From the NCBI GenBank assembly GCA_024699855.1, contig JAMPIQ010000002.1, positions 7,564,001 to 7,628,000 of the forward strand: a stretch of 64,000 bases of DNA. Reading direction: 5' to 3'. Source of the stretch: Aphelenchoides besseyi (Eukaryota; Nematoda; Chromadorea; Rhabditida; Aphelenchoididae). The notes beneath the pieces were generated by a model. That model was not told the origin of the DNA and ran no database searches. It saw only the letters and a program-made list of their open reading frames with translations. Numbering within the stretch: position 1 is the stretch's first letter; every line of letters begins with the position of its first letter. Below, piece after piece: positions 12,031 to 22,644 of the stretch. The position numbers and the translations under genes were made by a program.

Positions 12031-14308
12031 TCTTGTAATTCATTGTTGGTATGATCGTGCGAGTGTTGAAAAGAGCTAAGAATAGCGTCAGAGTTGTGGA
12101 CGCCATATGTTTCGAACATCGTTTCCGATGTTGTTTTGTAAACGGAAGTCGCGCAGAAGAGCAGAAATTGACGCGAAAAGCCGAACTCAAAGGCGAGAAT
12201 CTCGGCCGTTTTGATACTCTGCTAACCATTCGCTTTGCGACTGCCCGCAGGGAATTCCTTCCGCAAGTCTTCGCAATTCGTTTGTGTTCGAAAAGAATAT
12301 TTAAGGAGAAAGTACAGTTAGTTTTTCGATTGTTACTTATTCTTCGTTTGTTTTCCACTTTTACAGTACCTTCCACATCTTAATGCTTATACAATTAGCA
12401 TAATCGTCTTCAGCAACGTACTAAGAATCTTCTTCACATCGCCCATTTTGATGCTCCATGAATATTTTGATTGGCAAGCGAATTGTCCAACTGCATATTC
12501 ATCATTTGAAGCTCGATTCCTCGCCAACTGAACGGATTTCGTATTCGACACTATTTCTGGGATTACTATTAGCCATCGCTTATCTGCCGTGGTGCCGAAA
12601 CGTTCATTGAAATGTCAAATGCAAAGAAAGAGCGCGTAGCTAACTCGCGGTCAGCAATTCGTTTCCTGTTGAAGGTCGGGACTGTTCCAATTAGTTGGAA
12701 GCAAGAACTGAGATTGAAGAGTGTTAGTGGCATCGTTTTTGTTCCGAGTTATTTTTAATGAGACAACACGGAAATATTTGACGTAATCCGCCTCCTTACA
12801 ATCCGTTCTTTTTGGTTTCTGTTCACTTATGAACACGTCAATTTATAGCGAATAAACAAAAGATCCATTGCTGCTTTCAGTTTTCGAAGTTTCCTGTCAA
12901 CTCGAATACAATTTGCGAGTCTGTCATTTCGAATTTGGAAGCCGAGGAGTTTGAATAAGAAACCGAAATCGATAATCTTCGTCGACGAACTCCCCGTCCA
13001 TCAATTCGATTAACAGTCGGCCGTTTGGTTATTGTTTTTCGATTTGATGCCAATTCTTTGCTGCTTCCGTGTTTAGGAATTAGGACGAATGGGAATTCAG
13101 ATTCGCAAAACGGTGCGAAAACTCACAGACCTTTTGCACAGTCGAACAGTTTGCACGTCTTCAGATTCGTGTGATTCTTAAAGTCGAAAAGATGTCTGAA
13201 GCTCGCGAGGGCCTACTAACGAACGCGCATGAAAATTCTCGATGATGAGCGAAAGGACGCGGTTGAGCAAATTCTCAACGACCATCCTCTTCTGGAGCGT
13301 TTTATTCTCGAAGTCTACCAGTTGGCTTTCGTTTTCTAATTTATCATTTCAAGTTTTTTTGGCTTCAAGTTCCGCGTTTAGTTTACGATTTTGACAGTCG
13401 ATTGACCTTCAAGTCAACAATCATCAGACGAATTCAAAGGTTGACAGTTGCAATAGACTGCGGGATACGATTATAATCGTGAGTTTGATTAAGCCGATTA
13501 GTCACGCGTTTTTTCGATTGCAGAAGTGCCGAAAACGTCTTCACTTCACAGGTCCGATCGAATCGGAAACGTTCACGATTTATAGCCTTCAAATTCCTTT
13601 CAATTCGCTTCTTTCGATCACCCACTTTTCCTTCCAATCAATTCATTAGTTTCTTTCGTTTGAATGTCCAAAATTGTACGAGACGCTTGTTTTAACGATT
13701 TAAAACCTGCGTCAGCAATTACCACATCAAATTTTCCGGTAGTTTCTCTTCGGAATGTCGGAAAAGAAGTCCCGTGAGATGTCGATAAGATCGTGGGTTT
13801 AAACGGCTATGACAAACAAGCTTCCGTGCTTTTCGGTTTGTTGACGTACGATTAGCTTTTGATGTTTGGATTTAAATAGACCAGTGACCGATGATTCTAC
13901 GAATCCTTGCTCGATTAGCCAAATTTGCTACCGAGTGTTGCGTATGCGCATAAATTAAAACAACTCTCCTTGTTGACGTCTTTAATCGTAATTCTAATTC
14001 TCTCGTCTATGCACCTGTCTGTGGCTTTGAAGTTATTGTTCGTTTTCGTATTCAACGTTATCTACACTGACATCTAGTAATTGGCACCCAAAAGATTCAC
14101 TGGTCCTCAGAGAGAATGTTTGGTCTGAAAGTCACAGGATGCTTGTATTCGTAATAACTATGTTTAGTACGTAGTCCCCAATTATATTGAAACTAATTGA
14201 CGTGGTGAAATTCGATTTCCGTAGTTTTTTGAAGCGCGACGGTTACCGTGGTTTTTGATTGGATTGTGTGCGACATAGAAGCTTCAAAAATAAACTTTAG
14301 AGTTTGAG
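12031..14308. other. Intergenic, no gene recognised
   Basis: About 2.3 kb. Overlapping frames on both strands near 12.0-12.4 kb (110 and 119 codons) are mutually exclusive and neither looks protein-like. The rest is AT-rich with short frames only. It presumably includes the promoter of the gene at 14.3 kb. Confidence 0.4.
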
Positions 14309-14936
14309 ATGTTTGGTAATGCCATGAAAAGACAGAACTCCGTCCCAAACTCTGGGACCATCGTGCATCTTTCAGCTGACTCGCCAGTTGATAAGAAGTC
14401 TCGAAGAATGTCGCACGATGTAAATTCGGTCAAGATTCAACGTTCACAACAGCGTGTAAGTTCCAAGCAAGCTAAAGGATTTGAACGATCTTTTTCAGGG
14501 TACGACAAATTCCGCATCTGTCGGGCTCCGTCGTTTTCAACAATCACCACCATCAACTCGCACGATCACCTTTGGATTTGCAGCCGCTGTTCAACAACAA
14601 CCGCCGGCCAGTCGCACGAAACGCGGATCTGATGATTCCCGTACAAGTTCTTGTTTTGACGAAGAGGATTTGCCAAGCACAAGTACACCCGACGATTCTC
14701 CACAAGTCGTGATTCATGGACAACCCGAAGCTGCGGATTTCTTCATTCGTTTGGCTGATGGTCAAGTTGTGCCGCTTTTCTGTCAGTGTCCCAGTGGATC
14801 AGAAGCAAATGCTTTTCTCAAATCACTTCCGGAAAAACAAAAAGAACGTTTGAAAAGATTTGTCGAGAGCGAGAAACCCGAAACTGGGGAATTTCATTTG
14901 TGGATTCGCGAAGACGAAAATGCAGAAGTCGACTAA
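14309..14936 (+). CDS. Unrecognised 194-residue acidic-tailed protein
   Basis: Two exons (14309-14455 and 14499-14936) joined in phase 0. I do not recognise the family. The first half is Ser/Gln/Arg-rich and low in complexity, with KKSRR and KR pairs that could serve nuclear import. The second half is ordered-looking and acidic, containing VVIHGQPEAADFFIRLADGQ, PLFCQCPSGSEANAFLKSL, a charged helix PEKQKERLKRFVES and an acidic end (REDENAEVD). There is no signal peptide or membrane segment, so an intracellular, perhaps nuclear, protein is likely. It ends only 102 bases before the start of the next gene on the same strand. Confidence 0.6.
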
Positions 14937-15038
14937 ACTTCTGCGAACACAAGTAATAGGATTGTTTATTTAGATTACTGTAATTAGCTTGAAAGCTTTC
15001 GAGAATCATTTGCGACACGAAAACGTTAAACGTGTGAA

Positions 15039-15443
15039 ATGGCGTCACTCGTCTACTGGAAAAGTAAGTATCTATCGGTAAGTTGTCAAGATATATAATT
15101 GAAATAAACATGTATTGCTTAGTTACTCTGTTCCAGTCATAACGACGAAGTGAGTTCGATAAGGCCGATAACTAATCGTATTTTCAGGTTTCGATTGAGG
15201 CTTCTCCACTGTTTAACACGCAATTATCGATGTTGTATTCTATGCCTTTGGTGTGTTATAATTCTGTTCATTTCTCTCGGAATAGTTGCCGTGATATTCG
15301 GACAGTCGAATGCGAGCAGTCGTTTTGCGAACGGAACGGCCATTCCACGTACTGGACATCTTTCAGCTAACGGTTCCCCGAACAGAACGGCCGCAATGAT
15401 CAACTACGTTCATCAAGGAGGAATGGCACTTCAAGGAGGCTAA
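15039..15443 (+). CDS. Small single-pass membrane protein, unrecognised
   Basis: Three exons (15039-15063, a 13-nt micro-exon 15137-15149, 15188-15443) give 97 residues. The first exon supplies MASLVYWK and the micro-exon IITT(K). About 25 positively charged and Cys-containing residues (FRLRLLHCLTRNYRCC) precede one strong membrane helix (LWCVIILFISLGIVAVIF), after which the tail is Asn/Ser/Gly-rich with NAS, NGT and NRT sequons. Positive residues on the N-terminal side predict a type II topology with the glycosylatable tail outside. I cannot assign a family. The gene follows the 14.3 kb gene closely; an AATAAA at 15103-15108 falls inside its first intron and could end the upstream transcript. 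Confidence 0.55.
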
Positions 15444-15765
15444 CGGCTTTCAACTTCTCACGAACTTTCTGTTGCTTTTTGTTTACAAGTAAACAAAGAT
15501 ATCCAAAGAGTTTACTCGCCAATGAACTAATAAATAACAACCGAGTGGTTTTGTTTATAAATAGAGACGCGAGTTAGGAGTATTTACAATCGGATGTTTC
15601 TAACAACAAAAAGCGGGACAACGAGTTATGATCATCCGAGTCTGAGATACCAATAAGTGTAAGCTGGAAACTTTGAGGACCACGTGTGGGAGACGATGAG
15701 TAAGAGGAACTGGGTTTCTAAGAGGTTAGAGAATGAACAACTTATTGATCAAAAATACAGTGATA
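15444..15765. other. Intergenic, 3' ends only
   Basis: Gap between the small membrane protein (+) and the last exon of the SKN-1 gene (-), so it holds two converging 3' regions. No other feature is visible. Confidence 0.4.
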
Positions 15766-18700
15766 TTAATTGCCATCAAAAGTCGAGGTCGCATCATTGA
15801 AACGACGTTCTAAACAAGATTTTGAGGTTAATTGACATGAAATGTGAAAACTTACCACGACATTTACGAGCAGCGAGTTTGTTTCGACCTAAAGAAAAAG
15901 AAAGAAGTTAATTGCAAGTTGTCCAATAAACTTGCCACGTCGGCGAATTTTTTTGATAAGCGTCTTTTGAGCTTGAGTCAACGTCGGATCGCGCATAAAA
16001 GCTTGAATGTCCATATGACTCATGGCAGCGAATTCTTCGGCAGTTGCCGGTAACTGATGATCTTGAGCCAATTGTTCGTCTTTCGATTGACGTCCTCGTT
16101 TACGCTGTTCAACTCCACCATCCACGACCATTGATGTACGGCTTTTCACATCCTTACGTGCCGAATGGAACTTATCGCCACCAGCAAGATTTTCGAATTG
16201 ATGATACATTTTAGGAGCCAGCTTGTTGTCGTAACGAAAACCGTAACCATCCTCGTTGTTGTCCGAGTTCTCATCAAAGTAGTTCGGCGATGAACTTGAC
16301 GATTGCATTGATCCGATTCTGAAAGTAGTTGAATGAATGTGTTCAATTTGAATAAAACAAACCCGCTAGACGGTGAGGTCTCACGTTGTGGTAGAACGGT
16401 AAGAAGTGATTGGGGAATCGGCGAATCAACACGTTTATTAGCAATTGAATTCGAGTTTTGGAATTCACCCAACATCTCCATGCTCATAAATTCGCGAAGT
16501 TGAAGAGCTTTAAAGAAAACAACCGGTTACAACTTTACAATATTTCTTTGGCTAACCTTCATCAAGATCTTCGTTGTATTGCAAGTTTTGCATTGCGGCA
16601 TTTGCTTCCTCTTCGGGAATTGGAATTGGAGGATCGTAGTCTAGAGATGCAAAGAGCTCCTCTTCTTCAGCACCAAGCACAGGTGTATTTTCTTGTTTTC
16701 CTTTTTCAATTCCCGAACCGCGTAGTCCACCGGTCGATTGAGCATTGCAATTGGTGTAAAGACCATCAAATGTTTCATTTGGCATTGATTGAATCATCGA
16801 AACATTGTTGACAAGAGCGGATTGATCAGCGCAAAGAGTAAGATTCGAATAGGTTTGAAGTTGTGGTTGAGGTTCAACATTGACACTGTTCATTTCTTCC
16901 AACAACGATTGTTTCGCCAAGTTGGAAAAGAAATCGGCAGCTTCCTTCTAAAAAATGTTGATTCATAAGGTCAATTGGATAGTTTTGTTTTTACCTCGTC
17001 AAAGTTCGAGATGTTCGACTTGGATGGAGATGTCGGACGATATTGTTCGGAGACATCGGAATATCCACTGGTCGATGTGGAGGTTGCCGCCGACTCCCAA
17101 CGTTTGGACGCAGCAGACGGAACAACACGATAGAAGTCAGCGTAATGACATTTGCTCAAGTTTTCGTAACGAAAAGTCTCTTCGTGTGTCAGTGGCTGAA
17201 ATTCAACAATTAAAACTTTTGTTTATTTCTATTCGACTTTTATCGCTTTCTCTTTCGTTTGATTCATTCCCGTTTTAACTTTAGCCATGGCTTTCAGATG
17301 TATTGCTCCTATTCTATTTGGCTTAGTTCATTTAACTAATTCGCTTGTTGTTGATGAGTTAAAAACCGTCAATCGAAGTAAAAACGCACTGGACAGTCAA
17401 CTTCATCTGTTGACAGTAATGAACTTGATGCAACAGGTGTGTTAGGTTTGAGATTCCTGTCGAAGATTTTTGCTTAGGATTGGAGTCTTTTTGCCGGCAA
17501 CTGGTACAAGCTATTCGAAATCGAGTTAATGTGGATTCCTGCTGAGAATTTTTGTCGCGAACTAGGTGGTCATTTGGTCAGCATAAGAGATTTGACGGAG
17601 AACGATTTTGTTCATCATTTACGAAAAAGTACGTTCGCACAGCGAGATAATTCAATCTCTAATTGACAACAAAATGGCAATTTTTGCAGAGAACAACATT
17701 TGGATAGGATTAAACAAAGTGAACGAACGCGAAGGACCGTACGGTTGGAGTGATGGCTCGGAACTCAACTATCTCAACTGGGACAGTAGTCAGCCGAACG
17801 AGCCCGAAGTCGATTGCTGCTATATGGCTTACAATCAAGATAAACGAGGAACTTGGTTCGACTACAGTTGTCAATCCAAACTTCCACAATTTTTCGTCTG
17901 CGAGTTATTCCTCGGTTAATTGTCTACGTTGGTTCGTAAGATTAAAGTTTCAACTAACCTGCAACATTTGTTTCTCTTTTAACAATTGTAAATCACGCTC
18001 AAATTGTTCGGCTGAAACATCGATCATACGCTCCGGTGTCGAAGAACATCCCTGACCATTGCTGTTGTAATGAATCGGGTTCAAACCAATTGCTGGTCCC
18101 TTCTCCAATTCGATATCGTGACGCCAATAGCGATCGATTGCATCATAGTCGATCAAAGATGGATCAGTCGGTTGTCCATTGTCCAAAGCAGCACGTTGTG
18201 GAACTGTCGAGCTGTTTGCCGCAGTAGTGCCGCGGATAATCGGTGCTTGTTGAGTCATCATCATGTTCACTTGGATTGGGTTCTGATTCCACGCGAACTG
18301 AGCCAATTCCTGGTCGTTACGCCATCTGAAAAAAATTCAATTGTATATGAATAGTATATCAATTGGACGGAAAAATGTTTGTGTCTGAAATTTGTAGTTT
18401 CTGTGAATTCGTTTCTCTGTAAAACGAGCCTCGCTTTAGATTTCCGACTTTTGCTCGTGGCTGAATAGTCAACTGTTAGTTCCATACCCACGAGTTGCGA
18501 AATTGAAGATTCAAAAAACGTTCAAATTCCTTGAAGCGAAGTAAACATCACAGATCCCGACGAAACGAATGTTTTTTTGGGGCTGAGCGTAGTCTCTGGT
18601 TTATGCTTTCGTACGAAACAAACTACACGCGGTACAATGTGTTCGCTGTGCTCGGCACCTTGTAGTTTCTAGCGATTCGCGCCGATTGTGTTCATTCGCC

Positions 18701-19688
18701 CGAGCAGAAGCTTTTCGGTCAAAAATAAACACAAACTAATGGTGCCGCTTACGCTTCGAAGTTTAAACTCTTTGCGATCGACCTTTCATCGACGTGCGAA
18801 ATTAGAAAAACGATGTTTGGTGTGAATGCTATTAACGTTACCGTAACTTCAAGTCACATGTGGGAAGTGCTGTTTGTGATGCAAAATGAAGTGAGAAAGA
18901 TTTTTGCTCTTTTCGTTATTTTTCACCAACTAAACAAACTTCAACTTCCGGTCCGCCGTTCGCAGGTGCATTTTGAGTTAAATTCGCTCTGTGGACAAAC
19001 AAATTGAAACGTTAAATTTTGTGGAAAACCATCCAAAAGAACGACTTTGATGCAAAATCGAAGGGTTAATCGTGAGTTACGAGCACTTATGCAAACACAT
19101 TTACCGTCCAACAACGTCATTTGGGTGCGGCGCTTTTTACTGCACGTAGATTCCAAATGACAATTGTTTTATCATGAGAATTTTGGAAACTTAGCAATCA
19201 CTAATCCATTGAACAATCGAAACTGATTGCGTGAGCTGCTGTCTGTGCTCAGGTTTTCTCATGTGATGAAAAAACAGAATTTTAAGACAAACAAAACTAA
19301 CGAGTACATTCGAAGAAAAATTCATTTGAGTAACCAACCTGATTTTCGAGTTGAAAAACGCATCGAGAACTTGCGGTGAGGTATCGGCACAAAACGATCC
19401 AACCATCGGATCGAATAGTGTACGCATATTTGCTGTATGTCCATCCATTTTAGTGTCAATTTGCAGATAGTGCGGATCGAATTGAGATTTCGGATTCAGT
19501 CCACTGAGAATCAGGAATAACAACCAAATCGACGAATCGGTACGTTTCGAGCTGCGATGGCTTGGCTGCGAACGAACTGAAGTGCGCTCTTGAGTTGACG
19601 TGGAAACTGACGGCGAAAGCCCATTGGTCGATTGGGCGGAGTCCGAAATGCAAACAGAACCCGTAGAGTTACGTCGTTTCTTCACCAT
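15766..19688 (-). CDS. skn-1: SKN-1/Nrf-type CNC transcription factor, zipperless
   Basis: Eight exons (19688-19339, 18325-17959, 17195-16995, 16947-16557, 16507-16363, 16318-15936, 15888-15856, 15809-15766) encode 637 residues; an in-frame TGA directly precedes the ATG. A short hydrophobic run near residues 53-64 (SIWLLFLILSGL) resembles the ER-anchoring segment of SKN-1A/Nrf1. Residues 117-193 carry RWRNDQE and SLIDYDAIDRYWRHDIELEKG, the SKN-1 DIDLID activation element; PLTHEETFRYENLSK follows. The C-terminus holds the CNC domain (KRGRQSKDEQLAQDHQLP) and basic region (RRRGRNKLAARKCRERR), then stops 11 residues later with no leucine zipper, as in C. elegans. SKN-1 drives detoxification, oxidative-stress and proteasome genes. 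The intron splitting the basic region uses a GC donor. Intron 18326-19338 is about 1 kb and could hold an alternative promoter. Confidence 0.93.
17287..17919 (+). CDS. Secreted C-type lectin nested in skn-1 intron
   Basis: Three exons (17287-17436, 17478-17628, 17690-17919) encode 176 residues. The N-terminus is a plausible signal peptide (MAFRCIAPILFGLVHLTNS). One C-type lectin-like domain follows: WYKLFEIELMWIPAENFC, then GGHLVSI, the hallmark WIGL, YGWSDGSELNYLNWDSSQPN, DCCYMAY and a final FDYSC...FFVCEL pair of cysteines. The QPN in loop 4 and absence of a full WND in strand 4 make calcium-dependent sugar binding uncertain. Many nematode lectins of this type are secreted and linked to pathogen response; for this one that is inference. 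The whole gene lies on the opposite strand within the 763-nt skn-1 intron 17196-17958. A TTTAG acceptor sits two bases before the ATG, which could be a trans-splice site. Confidence 0.85.
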
Positions 19689-20273
19689 TCAACCAGAGAG
19701 AACGTTTGAACGAACAGAACGGCAAAGAAGTCGAAGACGATTGTGCGAAAGAACAACACCCGCGTTAGATCCGTTGTCGATAGGAGAAATCGGCTTATTG
19801 CTGGCAAGCCCGATGAATAAGTCCGTTTCTCCGGCAAAACCGACGATAATCGACGATTGTCTGAAACACAAAAAATTTCGTATTGATAGGAAGAAAAACA
19901 AGAAAGAATAAGTAAATACATGCATCATATGATGTCGCAGATATCAGTCACGATCACTGCTAACTTTAACGAATAAAAACTACACACGATGAAACGTTTT
20001 ATTCAAGTAAATAGAAATGTACAACAAAGATTTTTTGGCAGTTAAATTCTTCAAATGAGTGAACAAGAATAGAAAATGGCTAGAAGTACTTGGACACCTT
20101 TTGAAACCCGTCGATTGCATACACGGAAAGTAATCTCTCTATTAAGTTAAAACAAAGAAAATCGAATATCACAAACTATTTTGTTACGGTCCAGTCGCTT
20201 AACAAACTATGCACAGCTACCTCACAGCTTAACACCGACCAGAAAACAAACCAAATATGTTCGCACGAACTTC
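19689..20273. other. Upstream of skn-1 and 3' region of bec-1
   Basis: A TTTCAG acceptor on the minus strand near 19865 suggests a spliced 5' untranslated exon (or trans-splice site) for skn-1. On the same strand a reverse-complement AATAAA at 19998-20003 could end the Beclin transcript. No further gene is visible. Confidence 0.4.
19998..20003 (-). terminator. AATAAA signal, probably Beclin gene
   Basis: Minus-strand poly(A) hexamer about 270 bases past the Beclin stop codon. Confidence 0.4.
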
Positions 20274-21698
20274 TTATTCATTCGAAGGATTCGGTTTGTT
20301 TGCTACCAAAATTGACATCGCTCGTTTCAAATTGAGCAAAAGACACTTCATCGCTTTGGTCCAACGTTCTTCCGAGTTAAACTGCATTAACATCCGAAGC
20401 TGCGAGTCCTGGTCGATAATCTTGTCGTCCATCAGTTTGTACGGAAGAATACGTTCCCTCTAAACAGCCATCGATGTTCGAACGTAAAAGTATTGATCGC
20501 TTACCGCCGGGAAAAGTTCTTTGAGTCTAGATTCTAACTGCAAAAAACAGTCAACAAAGGCCATGATCCCCTGATCCAATTGTGCATTTCCAAACGGTTT
20601 CCACGGTCCCATTCCGTACAATCGACATTCCACAACTTTTTTGTCGGGTTTAGTGACGCGAATAAACGAGTGAGATCCACAGGGAACAATTTCGGTTCTT
20701 TCCAACTTCAAATTTGCATGTTGACACATAATCTTAAAGCAACAAACATGAGTCTCCAAACAATAGATACAAACCGATAACAGCAGGGCCATTTGTCCGA
20801 AAGCCGCGTTGATTTCCAACCACTCGACATGATCGTTTGCCAGACGACCAGCACGAAGACCGTTGATTGTTCCGTATTCTCCATCTGTCCAAATGAAAAA
20901 TGCCATGTTGAGAGCGTTGGTTCGCGATAGTTGTTTTCTATGTTCGGTTGCATAATTGATCTTTGCATTCAAACTCCGATTCTCTTCCGATTGCTGAGCC
21001 AACTTCCTAAATGACAGACGGCGTAACCATAAAACTATTTCGAACTCACCGATGATTATCACGAAGAAGTTTGTAGAGCACATCGTCCTGAGCTGCAATT
21101 CTCTTTAGCTCTTCCTTCTGCTCTTCGACTTGTCGCATCAAATCAGCTTCTGATTCCACCAAATTCGCGTACGTTTCCTTCAAATCTGCTTCTTGAATCT
21201 GAAAGAAATAAAAAGTGACGAATTTCAGATACTGACCGACAGTTCTGCCAATTTCTTTTTGGCTCCATCGTGATCGAAGGGATGAGCTTTTTTCATGGAA
21301 ACAAGATTCTCGTAGACCGATTTGTATTTCTTGTACTCATTTTCCAATTCGCCCAACTGTTCGTCCAAATCTTTCGAAATCGAACGGCAACAACTCTGCA
21401 GAAAGTTCACGAATATTCGCGAGATTCATCGAACAAACTCACGCGACAAAGTGGAACATCGAGTGGATGCGACGAACTGCACAGCAACTCCAACAGTTTG
21501 CCAGAATTTACGACATTCGGCCCCTCGTTGTTGCGGTTCTAGACGAAATAAAATCACATACAGCAAAGTCCGTACCTCAAAAACGGCCACCAACTGATCG
21601 TGATAATTCGAAGAAGAGCCCCCAGCGATCGGCTGCTTCAGACTTTGATGCACATCCAGTTTCTCTTGACAATTGAAGCACTGATTCGTTGGTGACAT
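20274..21698 (-). CDS. bec-1: Beclin 1 (autophagy, PI3K class III complex)
   Basis: Seven exons (21698-21576, 21538-21443, 21395-21237, 21198-21050, 21006-20775, 20732-20505, 20459-20274) encode 390 residues, close to C. elegans BEC-1. The N-terminus has the CFNCQEKLDV pair of cysteines and SSHPLDVPLCRSCC, matching the two CxxC-like sites of Beclin. A BH3-like segment (GKLLELLCSS) lies just before the second. Residues about 90-180 form a coiled coil rich in Glu/Lys/Leu. The evolutionarily conserved domain follows with NMAFFIWTDGEYGTINGLR, VEWLEINAAFGQMALLL, LVP-like IVPCGSHSFI and the final QFNSEERWTKAMKCLLLNLK. Beclin scaffolds Vps34 to make PI3P for autophagosome formation and endosomal sorting. 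The linker before the domain is short. The neighbouring skn-1 gene is on the same strand downstream. Confidence 0.93.
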
Positions 21699-22597
21699 CG
21701 ACGAAAAATAAGGTAACGTAAACGATCAGTTTCAAAAGACAATCCACGTGAACTTGAAACGAAGACGCTTAAGAAAAAGAGACGAACGATTTCGGGATTC
21801 GCGTCAAGAGCAGTTTTTGAGGAAGATTTTTGACTAAAAATTGGATAATCCGAGTTTCTAATTTACACAAATTCACCAACTACAACGACATTTGATGACA
21901 AAAAAGCAAAAAGACGCGGAGAGGAGGCGACTCCAACGGGAAGATACGTGTGCGTACCAGACGACCACAGTGAAAGAGAAGGAGGTTGTTTTTTGGGGTG
22001 ATGTCTCGTTCACAAGGACATCGTTCGATTTCTTCAAATTTCAAGTCAATTGCTATCACTTTTGAGCAAAACGATCGAAATGAGCAGAAGTTGTTTTGAT
22101 AAGCACAGCTAACAAGTGCAAAAGAAACCAAACTACGTAGTTGTTCAGAATATCAAGTAGAGAAAATATAAAACAAAGCGAATATGCTTTCGTAATCGAG
22201 ATGTTTCAGTGGTCACTTTTGCGATTTCAAAACATCACATTCTACAGGAACGTGCTTATCGTTTGATCTTCTTTAAACGAAAATCTCTTCCAAACTGAAC
22301 GTTTTCACTTTTTTGTGTTTAGTGACCGCCGAACAGCCGACGGAACTTATGAGCAAAAGCGTGAAAACGTGTCAGGAAGTGCCAGGAGCTAGAACGATAA
22401 AACGTCGTCTTGGGCTCTCGCAGATCACCTTGAGTAGTCGAATTTCGTAAATCCACGTGTGAAAACTTGTTCTGTTTCCCAGTGGGTTACTCTCGTGATC
22501 GGCAGCTGATATTGAGATCTGATCTGTTGAATGCAACAAACAAAGAACAAACGTTGATCGAGTAAATCGAATTCCAACAAACAGCGAGGTTCTTAGT
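21699..22597. other. Upstream of bec-1; nothing else seen
   Basis: This stretch should contain the bec-1 promoter and, at its right end, the 3' region of the DOMON protein gene. Only short unconvincing frames occur. Confidence 0.4.
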
Positions 22598-22603
22598 TTT
22601 ATT
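22598..22603 (-). terminator. AATAAA signal of EGF/DOMON gene
   Basis: Minus-strand poly(A) hexamer 42 bases beyond the stop codon of the DOMON protein gene. Confidence 0.5.
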
Positions 22604-22644
22604 TGGATCCCAGGCTGGATATTAATTGAAAAAATAAGATTAAA

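Noticed and set aside
12017..12383. Opposed 110- and 119-codon frames
   Set aside because: Mirror images of each other with no domain or signal peptide.
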